DNA of 64,000 nucleotides from Gadus chalcogrammus. Its lineage: Eukaryota > Chordata > Actinopteri > Gadiformes > Gadidae. Under the pieces are notes generated by a model. That model was not told the DNA's origin, ran no database searches, and worked only from the letters and a program-made list of their open reading frames with translations. A program made the position numbers and the translations under genes. The stretch lies in contig NC_079427.1 in the NCBI RefSeq assembly GCF_026213295.1, positions 27,731,746-27,795,745 on the forward strand, in the 5' to 3' direction. Below are positions 11,112 through 22,300 of this stretch, one piece after another (within the stretch, counting starts at the first letter, position 1; every line of letters begins with the position of its first letter).

Positions 11112-12311
11112 ACCCCTGGGGCCTCATGTACTAAGACTTGCGTGGATTTCATACTGAAACTTGGCGTACGCCAAAACCCAGAAACTGTCTTACGCACAAA
11201 TAAATTCAGATGTATCAAAGTGTGCGAACGCATGGATCCAAGCACGTTTCTTTTGTACATCTCGATCAACGTGGAATTGAGCGCACATGCCGAGGTGCCA
11301 AACTCCTCCCTGTCCACGCCCTCATTTAAATATGCAATTTCATTTAAATAGGCCTCTGGACCTGAGATTCACCTCTTAATCCGATCACCTGGCACCATGA
11401 ACAGAGGCAAAAAACGAAACTTCACGGAGTCTGAGCTCGAGATTTTGCTCCACGAGGTAGAAATGCGCAAGCATATGCTATTGGAACCCTGTCAACAGGG
11501 ATAAATGCAAAACAAAAGAGAAGTGAGTGGGAGTGTGTTTGCGAGGCCGTCAATGCAGTGGGGTCTCAGCAGCGCACACACTCTGAAATTAAAAAAAAGT
11601 GGTCAGACCTCAAGGTGGAGGTGAAGCGGAGGGTTTCTGCCCACCGCCGAAGCGTGACCGCAACAGGTGGGGGGACGGGAGTGGGGGAACTCTCCCCCTT
11701 CGATTTGAGAGTGGCCGCTTTGATCGATGACACGGCTCTCACCGGAGTGGTGGGAGGGAAGGGGACGCCGATCATCCCCAAGGTAAATATGCTGAAGTCA
11801 TAAATGATGTAATTATACTGGTCATACAATTGGCTGCTTGCAATACACAAGTCGTGCGTAAAGATGCCAGGATATTAAAGACTTTGACTCGTGTTTATTA
11901 ACTTAATTTTTTTATTTTTGAATAGACAAGCAAGGAGAGGGCACGGATTGCTCCGTCGGCCCCGGCGTCTCCTCCGTCGGCCCCGGCGTCTCCAGCGCCC
12001 TTCATCCATTGCGCATGCTTTTATAGCCACCCATATAATTGCAAGGTGTGTTAATTGTTCATTAGTGTGTCTCTGATGTGCAAATCACTCTGAGTCATTG
12101 TTTTCACCTTTTTTCCCAGTTTCCCAGCGTCACCTCTAAGTGTCGCCAAAGGAACAATAGCTGTAGAAACGTGCGTACGACAGCTCTGGAGCTGGCGTGG
12201 GGACCGCACATTTTTACGGTCATTTCACGTTTTGTACATCTGAACGTGAGCGTGGAAAAGGACGTACGCCACGTTTTTGTGCGTACGCAACCTTAGTACA
12301 TGAGGCCCCAG
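11112..12311. mobile_element. Harbinger-type element, 1.2 kb
   Basis: Starts GGGGCCTCATGTACTAAG and ends CTTAGTACATGAGGCCCC, a strong terminal inverted repeat. Flanks are CTG on the left and CAG on the right, close to the CWG target known for fish Harbinger elements but not an exact duplication. Subterminal copies of GCGTACGC are typical of this family's ends. It encloses a Myb/SANT-like coding remnant (11398-11803). It is non-autonomous. Confidence 0.7.
11398..11803 (+). pseudogene. Myb/SANT-like accessory protein remnant
   Basis: From the ATG at 11398 the frame gives KKRNFTESELEILLHEVE, closely matching the helix-rich start of the ORF at 10107. A frameshift near 11500 follows, and a second open piece (11558-11803) carries EIKKKWSDLKVEVKRRV, the third Myb/SANT helix region. 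Harbinger elements use such a protein with their DDE transposase to bind ends. No transposase is present here. Confidence 0.6.
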
Positions 12312-12856
12312 GTGTCTGGCTACTTATATCTATAATGAAGATGGTTGGGATAAAGAAATTGAGCCTGTCCTCTTGTGTACACCACTGAGATAAGGACATT
12401 ACTTGCATGCTCAGGATGGAACAGTACACAAGAAGGTGCTGAAAGTAGACATCAGATGAAAAAGACTTCAACATAAATGATTTACCTGTAAATTATGTCT
12501 AATTACTCGTCAGTAAGCAAATCTTATTAAATTATTTTTTATGTCCTATGTTAAAATTTCATGAGGAACAACAATGCTCAGATTAAAAAATAAGGATAAT
12601 GAAATGCTGATAAAATATCAATAAGGTCAATATGTTAAAGTATATTGACTATGTTGGGCATTATGATCATTGAATATTATACCAACAATATTATTAGTAC
12701 AATTTAGTATTGATCACGAGCAGTGGCGGGCCGTGCATTTCACATCTCAGTGGTGTCCTACATGAACTAATCCACCTCTTAATGCCATCATTATGACTCC
12801 ACGGCTATAGAAACCATCAATATTAAGGCAACCACACACCGGACCAACTGAGGTGG
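12312..12856. other. Intergenic AT-rich DNA
   Basis: No gene recognised. CAGTGGCGGGCCGTGCATTT near 12721 resembles the end of a hAT element, but no partner end was found. Confidence 0.35.
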
Positions 12857-13217
12857 GTCTGTCTGCGTCCTGCAAGACGGAGGCGTAACTTGTAGTAGGA
12901 GGCGTAACATGTAGTCGGAGGCGTAACTTGTAGTCGGAGGCGTGTCTAGTACTTTTCTAAATCGCGGAAGTGATCTGTATGTAGCAGTGGTGCGTGGGTA
13001 CATAAATGACCGCAACTCGGACCTAAAATATTAGGACTTAAATTTACTTACCGTCATGAATATCGGAAGACCCGACTTCAATGAAGATCTCGTGTGAACC
13101 GTGATTTACAACGCTTTTTGTTTACCGCGATTTAGAAAAGAACAAGTTACGCCTCCTAGTACAAGTTACGCCTCCTAATACAAGTTACGCCTCCGTCTTG
13201 CAGGACGCAGACAGATA
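12857..13217. mobile_element. Inverted-repeat element with 18-bp minisatellite arms
   Basis: 12857-12940 and 13134-13217 are inverted copies, sharing CTGTCTGCGTCCTGCAAGAC and then three or four copies of the 18-bp unit GGAGGCGTAACTTGTAGT. The spacer (12941-13133) is unique. The outer parts (GGACCAACT on both sides) suggest the inverted repeat reaches somewhat further. It is a foldback-like MITE of unassigned superfamily. Confidence 0.65.
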
Positions 13218-13233
13218 CTATTGGACCAACTGC

Positions 13234-13983
13234 CCGAATTGCGTCGGTAAATGAAGTCGGGCTATTTTAATCTGGCCGACATGAGCTTTACACACCTACA
13301 GGATTACAGCCGACGCCATACATTCCGCGCTTGCGCGAGATGTAATGACTCCAAAACAACAGGCGGCGCTAATCTATTGTGGGCCAAAAAACACGAAAAC
13401 CGGTCCTCTTCTTCGATTACACTGTTTATCTGAGCTGTGTTCGAAGCATGGACATATTATAAAATGGACAACGGAGTCAAAAATGGCGCCTATTCATTCC
13501 TATGTAAACTGCTCAATGGCGCAGGGCAACATCAAGGAGAGATATGCTTCCGCATCGTGGGTATATGGACACGCCCTACTTCATGACGTACCGGATGCAG
13601 AAATATTCTTGTTTTTTTGCATTGTTAGCATTGTAGCTTCATAAGCGAGAGGTCTGAGCGATAGCAGTCGCATTGTTTACCGACCATGGAAGTAATCCCC
13701 TGATGATCCTCTATAGGTTTAACAATTATTATTTTAGATTAGTTTGCCCCTTTTTGAATTTATAAGAAAAGCACCTTGTATATACCTTTTTGAATGTTAA
13801 AACTGAAATAATAATTACCACTCGTTTTTTTTATATATTTCTGTTTCTGAAACGAGAATCAATTGCCCAATATATACACAGACCCATCAGCTGGCGTACC
13901 CAGGGAACTCACAAGGTGTTAGGAAGCAAAGGAGTCTGAAATGACCCCACATGGTATGGACCTATTATGTGTGGGTGCAATAA
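13234..13983. other. Intergenic DNA left of the 24 kb element
   Basis: No recognisable gene or repeat; the short ORFs here have no protein-like features. Confidence 0.35.
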
Positions 13984-13990
13984 ATAAGAC

Positions 13991-15783
13991 CAACCCGGCC
14001 TCACGAAAATACGTGACACTGTCACGTTATTTAATCTATTGAAACGTGATCAGGGACACGTATTTTCTAAATTTTCATGTCAAAAAGCACAAATTTCAAC
14101 TCATGTATTTCAATTGGAAGTATTTGTCGTGTCACTAAGCACGACTTCCAAACTAAGGTTCTGTCCGGGAGCGTTCTCCCTAATGTCCCTTAAGGAGCTC
14201 CGTACAGAACATTTATTGTTAAAAATTGACAGCTTTTGGCCACCCGTTTCTACTTAAATTTGTCTGTAATAACTAACAATATGACTGCTTTAGGCCACCC
14301 GTTTCTACTTTCACCTTTGATTCAGAGAAATTGTGACAATTCACGGATATATTAAATGCAGGTGCGCTGCTCTGTAGGCAAACCACGAAGGGAAAAAGGG
14401 TAGCTGCTTCATCTGTTCTTTTTAGAATTGATGTTTGATCTAGCCATAGATCTATTGTCTTGTTTTTGGCTATGTGAATGGAAGTCCGCGTCGATGCCTC
14501 GCAAGTCCAGTGTCGCGAGCGGACGTTGCAAGACATCTAGAAATCATACCGTATTTAATGGGTTATCATTAATATTGATGTGTAGGGGTTGATTATAACT
14601 CGTGAATAATATTGTTTATACCACAGTCTGGGGGAATACTTGTATTCTGATTGGCTGCAGGGTGTGTATTAACTCCTGATATAGGCCTACAGACACCTGC
14701 TAAGTAGTTCCAGTCAGTGTTTAGATTCTCTGCCCAAGCCCGACCCGACCCGACCCACGGGCCGGGTCGGGCCGATATTTCCCACCACTATCCTCGGGCC
14801 GGGCCTTTGATCGAGCGTTTTTATTTTTATTTTATCATTGGTTTATTGGCCTAATCTGAGGAGAAATCTATGCCATAAACAGAAATATTATAGGTCTTTA
14901 TTACACGGGTCTTCTCTATGCCGTGGAACGCTCCGTTCACTTGCATGGGTAGTAGTCCGGTGACTTGTCAACCCCAGCGTCTTCTGTTGCTAAGCGACGT
15001 AACCGTCTTTGCGGACAAATTATTTCTCTGCTGATCAACACTACGAATGCTGGTAACGAATAAATTGTAAAAAAGACACAGCATGTGAAGTTATTTTTTC
15101 GTTTTGGCAAGTAGCCGTGTAATAAGCGGGCTAATGTATAGCACGTTGCCGGTCATTAACGAAAATAAGACCCTTCAGGTGGGGCTTATTTTCCCGATAA
15201 TGACCGGCGTTCTATGCATTATCCCTTACATATATATTTAGCAGAGTAGACCTAGTAACAAATGTGTACAAAGTTGCATAATTAAAAAAAAATGTCGGGT
15301 TGAAATCGGGCTCATAATTACAGTTAATGTGTCGGGGCGGGCCGGGCTCGGACAGAACGTGCACGGGCTCGGGATTGATTTTCTTAATTAATCGAATGGG
15401 AAATGCAATAGGCCTATTTTAGGACCGAATCACCGTTAAACGTGTTTCTAATAACATTTCTAGCGAGAAATATACTTTTTACGTAATCTTTAGTCAGTGA
15501 TTACGTCTGATCTTTAGTTTTATAGTTATTAGGAAGATTTTATCGGCTCGCTCGCATGTTTCAACTTCGTCTGGTTGCTAGGGACGCTGCTTTCGCTAAA
15601 CTAGCAGCTCACGTGTTTCCTGCGTTTGTGTTATTAAACCGTTACTTTATGTAACTTTTAATGATATCATCTTGTTAGAAACACGTATATCTGAGAGCCA
15701 ACCCAGTCGCCAAAAGCATATGTTGACATTGTACGTTTTCGTGAACACTGGATTATGTCGCATTTCAACATAAAATAGCGTGT

Positions 15784-15857
<74 letters not shown>

Positions 15858-17252
15858 GCATTTCGCGGCTAAAACAACAACAAAAAATATTCCTTCAAAT
15901 ATTATTGCTTTCAAAACATTGGCCAAAGTGGAATATCTTTTTTATTTGGGCTGCTTGCTTCTAGGACATTTTGGGTGGATTTTGAACGGTATGTGGGCAG
16001 GACGTTTTTTGCTGGACCTGGCAACCCTGCGCTGTTGCCCGAGGTGCTGAAATGCTCCGGAACAGATCTGGATCCACTATGGCCAAAAGACTTATGCCCC
16101 CCCCCCCTCCCCCTTAAATAAATACAATGGCAGAATAAAGAATAAATTCATGCATTATTATTCAACTTGAACATGTGTTTTTACAGTATAGCGTGGTGGA
16201 GGGATGACGTATGTTGGCCAACCCGGAAGTGAGCGTCGCCCTGGGTTCCCTTGACAAAAAGCCAATGGGTTTTTCCATTGGATTCTGGATTATTGCAGAA
16301 AAATTAGCATCTTTGAAGCACCTCCTCAAAAACTGAAAATAAATGCATAAATAAAAATAACCGTGCTCCAAAGAACGTAATGTAAACCAATGCATTCAGA
16401 ATGGGAGTGTTTTTCTGATTTTTCCATGCTACACAGAACCAAATGCAAATAAACCCATGCAAATAAAGACTTCATGGTCATAATCATTTAAATAGAATTA
16501 ATCTCCTGAGTGTGTAGGATGGTATTCTATTTTTTTCAATGGGGCTGCATCCAGTCACTTGACCGTCATGGTTCCTATGGTGGTTCCTATCGACCGCCCC
16601 CTCTAATCCTTACATGGCTCTAAAAACCACGCGGCAAAGGAGCTGCCGTCAATTGTGTTGTTTTTGTCGTAAACTAGGGTCCGATGGTTAAAAAAATAGA
16701 CAGATATTCCAAGGTATCCTTAAAAGGCAGCTTGGATGTTTTTATTTTCTGCAGTTTAGACTACTTCTATAACCTATTTTTGAAAGCAAAACACCAAGCT
16801 CATTGATTTAACGAGGCAGGGTTATTTGAAACAATTTATTAAATAAATATTTGTGAGATGTCATTACTTCTCCTGAGTTTGCTTCCTATTTATGTCGAGT
16901 GTACACCCCTACTGTCCACAAGCATCCCCCCCCCCTCCCCATATGGATTTGGAGAATTGTTGCCACGGCCCAGTGGTGGGGGTATCATATATATGAAAGA
17001 GGGCATTCAATTATACTATAATGATCAATTTGGAGGCCGAAGCCCTAAAGGAAATGATGCAATAGGTGACTGAGTCGACAATATTTAAGTAAGCTGTACC
17101 TTGGGGTCTCTTATATATCAAAGGGGGTCTCAAAGGACGCATACGCTTCAACCTGTGGCTCCAGCCCTACAGGAAATGACTCAGCAAGTGCTCCATCTCG
17201 TTGCACCTGCACCCAGCGGCTCGCTTGCAAGATTTTGGACTGAAGTTCTTCC
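13991..17252 (+). repeat. Left long inverted repeat arm
   Basis: 3262 bp, matching 33288-38154 in reverse complement once a 1716-bp Harbinger element is removed from the right arm (about 3.15 kb remaining). Landmarks shared in mirror order: the GTGACACTGTCACGT palindrome at the outer end, a duplicated GGCCACCCGTTTCTACTT, a GGCCGGGTCGGGC block, the CA run, AGATCTGGATCCAC, and GATTTTGG near the inner end. No convincing coding sequence. Confidence 0.85.
15786..15855. repeat. (AC)n microsatellite
   Basis: About 35 uninterrupted AC units. The mirror copy in the right arm (36384-36460) is a GT run of similar length, so the repeat was present before the arms diverged. The Cys-Val ORFs across it are artefacts. 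Confidence 0.95.
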
Positions 17253-18520
17253 CAGACCTACACCCTAGCCATCCAACATGCATATCTGAGAATCAGGCCT
17301 CTCTTTAATAATGACAAAAAGTTATGAGAGAAATACACATTAACTTATTGTTATCTCATAAGCGGCGTGGTGCCGGCTCCTTATGACCTTTTGACCCCAG
17401 ACTTCAAAAACGTGGCCACAGGCCAGCTGTGTCTGCACACCTTAAGCCACAAATGTACACATCCATCCCACAAAAAATGGGGACTAGAAACTAACCTCTG
17501 TCTTATGTACATTTACTGTACTGTTGGAGGTCACGCCCCTTTTCCGGCCTTTTCGAGATAGCTAGGGATACTAAAATGTTTACACGCATTTCCCGGGCCC
17601 CCGAGAACGACATATCCGAGATTTGGAGTTCTAGCCCTTAGAGAAAAAAAGTTTTCCCAAATGGACTGTCATTTGGACAAAGAAGTGTTGCCTGCAAGAC
17701 CTAATGGTTCAGAATGTGGTGGAAAAACAGTTTTTGAGATGGGAAGGTCCTACCGCCCTGAAATTTGAATACCTTATTATAGGGCCTATCTGGGAACCTG
17801 GAAAATTGGCCCGGTCGGACCCCGGGGGCAGGAAGGGGGGCCCCTTCCTGCCCGAAACTTGGCCCAGTCGGACCCCGAGTGCAGGAAGGGGGGGCCTGGA
17901 CTTTCATAATCTTCGCTCGGTGAATGTGAAGGATGTTTGGTCGGATAGTTATGATGAAGAATCATAATGTGAATGGGAATATTCTATAGATGTCTTGATA
18001 TCATCTTTCGTCTCAACACTTCTGCTGCAGCCGCTTAAAGTCTCACTCCGAGAACCTTAAAACATGAATCAATCCATTAGAAGTATGAAAATATCTTACC
18101 GGTGGCGTAACGGGGCAAACAAGGTGTCCTTTGACATCTACGTTTCGAGGCGATTGCAACAGTGCCACACATGATCATATTTGAATATGTTTCGGGGTAG
18201 TAATTAGCTTTCGATTTTGGAGGCCTTTATCAAAAATGACCAGCTCACTCACAGAAATATTTAACCCTAACTTTTAAGATTTATGTAATTTAATTAATAA
18301 CAAAGTTCCATTTGATTTTTTAAATATTTTGAACATAAACCTACCTAATAAACTTTACATGATCCATATGCATCAGTGTAATAAAGCCTATTCATTTGAA
18401 ATGCATATTCCTCAGGTTTATGTATTCAGTATTAATATGATTTATTGAATTTAAATGCATATTATTCAGGTTATACATTTAGAATACATTAAGTATATTT
18501 GTTTGAATTACATAGTAATT
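17253..18520. other. Inner spacer of the 24 kb element
   Basis: No gene recognised. 17810-17895 holds a GC-rich near-duplication (CGGTCGGACCCCGGGGGCAG and CAGTCGGACCCCGAGTGCAG), and the rest becomes AT-rich toward 18300. Confidence 0.4.
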
Positions 18521-18800
18521 AGGTTACCTATTCAAGATGAATAAAGTGTATGTGTTTAAGATACATAACCATTAAGCTTAAATTCAATCAAAATGCATTA
18601 GATTTATGTATTTTTATGATTAATATCCATTAATATGTTTCTATTAGGTTACCTATTCAAGATGATTAATGTGTATGTTTTTGAAATACATAACAATTAA
18701 GCTTAAATTTAATCATAATGCATTATTTTTATGATTCATATTCAATGCATTTTTTCTATTAGGTTACCTATTCAAGATGATTGTGTATTTGTTTGAAATT
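18521..18800. repeat. ~115-125 bp AT-rich tandem repeat
   Basis: AGGTTACCTATTCAAGATGA recurs at 18521, 18646 and 18761, with related sequence between (ATTAAGCTTAAATT, AATGCATTA). The periods are 125 and 115 bp. It is downstream of the minus-strand gene cluster. Confidence 0.8.
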
Positions 18801-18874
18801 CAACAATATCTCAATGATGCATACAATCAGACCACCTTGTTGATTCAACTAATTTATTAACGCTTCTCTTCACA

Positions 18875-19290
18875 CAGACACTGTACTCAGCAGGTAGTGT
18901 AGCTCTTCAACCAAGTCATCTACTGCTATAGATGGAACATGAAACATGTTTTGTAATTTCAATAGAACAGAGGCAAGTTAGTATCTGCTCCAACAATGGC
19001 AGTAAAGGACCTGCTCTTTTTTCTAGATCTAGAACAAACAAACAAACAAACTACAGGCTCAACAACATTCCTTACATCTGTATCTGCTGGAACGATCGCA
19101 GTAATGGGATATATTGAAAGGACAGAACAAACTCTACAGGCTCAACAACATTAAACATATAGTAGTAGAACATAGTTAACTGAGCACCTTCCGTTTCTAG
19201 CTTTCTGTGTGTTCGATGTGTGAATCTTCAAGGTTGTGAACGTACTGGAACACTATAAAACACATGGTTATCAGCATGTATGGGCGGTCT
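18875..19290 (-). pseudogene. Rearranged fragment of the C2H2 zinc-finger/transposase gene
   Basis: Three blocks resemble parts of the gene at 27948-30757: 18875-18980 matches about 30090-30200 (CAGCAGGTAGTGTAGCTCTT), 18985-19160 matches about 29820-29915 (ACTCTACAGGCTCAACAACA), and 19170-19290 matches about 30535-30665. The order is scrambled and frames are broken. It lies just past the stop of the intact 10-exon gene, suggesting that a second copy of the zinc-finger/transposase gene once followed it. Confidence 0.7.
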
Positions 19291-19337
19291 CTTCCTGTAC
19301 TTCCTCCTCCCATCACCACCCCACCCCAAAAAAAGAG

Positions 19338-22300
19338 TCACCTGAGCAATTTGAGTTTCAGTGCTTGTACTTTGGGGGAAGGCTTGGACGATTCCAGGTC
19401 CATCAGGATCTTCTGGTAAGCTTCGAATGTATACTTCAAGTTTTTTGGATAGCTTAAATTAAGAGCATAGATCAACCCATAAAGCATTACGCATGCATGG
19501 TTGATACTTTTGAGGTTGTTGAGAACTTTGACCCCTTCCAGGACCATACCGACATCTGCAAAGAGTCCACCAGGACCATCATGATCATCACCCTCAGCTT
19601 GAACGGTGTAGATTGCCATGGTTGTCCCTGCGACATCTGCCTCGGCCTCACTGCATTCGATGTCCTGAAAGATGGAGGGAACAGAGAACAATGAGCTGTG
19701 TCACCCTCACCTTTGACCACCAAATTCTAAGCAGCTTATCATTGAGGCCAAGTGCGTGTTAATTTGAAAAAATTCCCTTAAGGCACTGTAGATATAGCGT
19801 TCATGAGAATGGGATGGAGTTCAAGGTTACAATGACCTCAAGATCTTTGACTCCCTAAAAGCCTGGAAAACAAAACAAAAAGTCACGTTATGTATAAATG
19901 GAGTTGTACATTCAATGATCAACTATTTAAATATGATTTAAAAAAAAAAGTGGTGTTTGAGCATTGTTGATCACAATGAGGGTTGCGTCAAAGAATCTAG
20001 ATGCCATTCCTTACCGTGTTTGTGGTAACTCTGTGCCGTAAAGAATGGCATGTCGTGTCTCATTGCTTAAAATTAATACTCTTACGGTAATCCTTTAATT
20101 TAGTGAATATTTAATGGTGCACATGAAACATAAGAGACTAACTTACATGTTCATAGGTTCGTCCTACTCTGAGGCTAAGGTTTTGTGCTTCCTTAAGACG
20201 CAAGGATTTCCGGGAAGACAGAAGAGACTGCACTTTATCCAACAAAGCCTTTGACCTGCCACAATAAAAATGGAGTCAACAAAACATCCCTTAAAAATGT
20301 AAAAAATCTGTGAGGTTTATGAAAATATTCTCATAAGTAACCAATACCTAAAAGAGCCAAAGTAGGGTGAAAGGACAGTAGGAAAGAGGCAAACCTACTG
20401 CTCCCTCACTCCTACCCTCCACCATCTCTCCTAATCTCCTCTCATAGGGTAAGGTTTACTCCCTCCTATCCAACCCTCTCTCATGCCGTCCTCCCTCTCT
20501 CCTAACCTCCTTCTGTTTCCTGTTAGCAAATAGAAGGAACTAATCTCTTCCTATCCTGACCTTCTCTTCCCTAACCCATCAACCCTTGCAAATGCCCCAT
20601 TCTACTAAATAGAATCAGCCCCAACAGCCAAAACAAAACAATGTATCCTTACTACTACACTGTTTTATGACTTACCTCTTCACATCCGGCTTTGGCTTTA
20701 TAGTCTGCCTCAGATCCTCAGCTGCCTTTTGACAGAAAAAAACAATAATTATCCCATTATTTCTCTCCACAGATATCAGCCCTAAATACAATACAAGGTA
20801 TGGTAAAGGATGAAGACAGGAATTGCATTATCTTTGTAAACCTCATTGTATAAAAAATTGAGAAGTAACAATTTCGCCCTACTTTTACACCTTTTTAAAA
20901 TCCCATGCTTTATGTATGTGTGAAGTTACACTGTGATAGGAGGTAACACACAATAAAGCTATATGTGTGAAGTGTGTGGGAGACAGAGAGAGAGAGAGAC
21001 AGACCGAGAGGGAGAAGACCTAGGGGAAGAGAGAAAAGGAAGGACGGAGAGACAGAGAGAAGAGGGAGACAGAGGGAGATAGTCAGACACAGAAAGGGGG
21101 AGGGAGACAGAAAAGAGAGAGTAGGGGGAGACAGACAAAGTGTGGTAGGATAAAGAGAGGGGGGGGCGGGGAGAGAGACAAGTCGATCAATCTTGTGTTG
21201 GTTAGAGTCCACTTACTTGCAATAACATCAAGGACAACAAGAAGGCTTCCCTCTCCCCGATGTTCTTCAGGCGTTGGAGCTCATAAGCTGAGAGTCCACA
21301 ACATGCATCCTGTTGACCCCCCCCCACACACACACACACACACACACGAGAATCAAGCTGATCAGAATCAAGAATTAAAACCGAACTATCATAATCTGAA
21401 AGGCATTTCTTACTAAATAACATTTCCAAAACGGGTGTCAATTACATAACTGCTGCTTTATGAGAACTATCAAGTTTCTGTGTACTCACCTTCTTGTTTG
21501 GGGCAGAATTGTTGCTGGCAGATTGGAGACGCTTAGGTGCCAGGACCCGTCCCTTCACCTCAGGCCCCTCCGGACCATTTGGATTTACTTCCTACAAGTG
21601 ACAGCACTACCACCATTGCCTTGAGGGAATTTCTTACTCAAAACAAACAACCCATTGGACCCAATGACGAACTACTGGTGGTCAAGGTCAATGTGACCTA
21701 ATGCCCATCCCATTCTCATGAACACCACATGTTATCAGGCGCACCTAGAGGGAAATTAATTACATCTGCCACAAAGGACAGAAAGATGACATACTTACCA
21801 CGTATTCTTTGACCAATGTGTCCAGGTCTTCACAGAGGTAGATGCTGAGACATCTCAAAACGCAATCACGCCTCACGTTGATGTCTTGATTCTGAAACAA
21901 ACATTGCATGATCCCATGCTGGTCAGTGTCAGATACACACTAAAGCCCAGTTCAGACCAAAGATTCACCTTGCAACGGCTTGCAACTCGCAACTCCTTGC
22001 AACGCCTTGCAACGCCTTGCAAAGCCTTGCAACGCCTTGCAACGAGACGGGCTGCGATGTTCTAAAACTGGGCAGTTCACACTGGCTGCAACGCGCTGCA
22101 ACGGGCTGCGACGCTAGGTGGTTTCCATAGCAACTGTGAACGCTCTGGCACATGCTGAGAGCCGCAACATCATCATTTGCGTAGGTTAGGTTAGATTAGT
22201 TAGGTTTGCGATTAGTTAGGTTTGCAATTAGTTTTATTTTTATTTTACTTGAGAGTAGGCTAGAGTTAGGCCCTTTCCCAATCCTTTGCTCTAAAGAAAA

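Noticed and set aside
15647..15861. Minus-strand ORFs of alternating Cys-Val
   Set aside because: They are translations of the (AC)n microsatellite; the mirror ORFs at 36382-36602 have the same cause.
13991..17252. The 3.2 kb arm as an independent transposon inserted twice in opposite directions
   Set aside because: The arm's inner end (near CTTCCCAGA) bears no relation to its outer end (CAACCCGG), and the ATAAGAC repeat flanks the pair rather than each arm. It is not fully excluded.
20910..21212. Minus-strand 100-codon ORF
   Set aside because: Low-complexity CT-rich tract inside an intron of the 10-exon gene.
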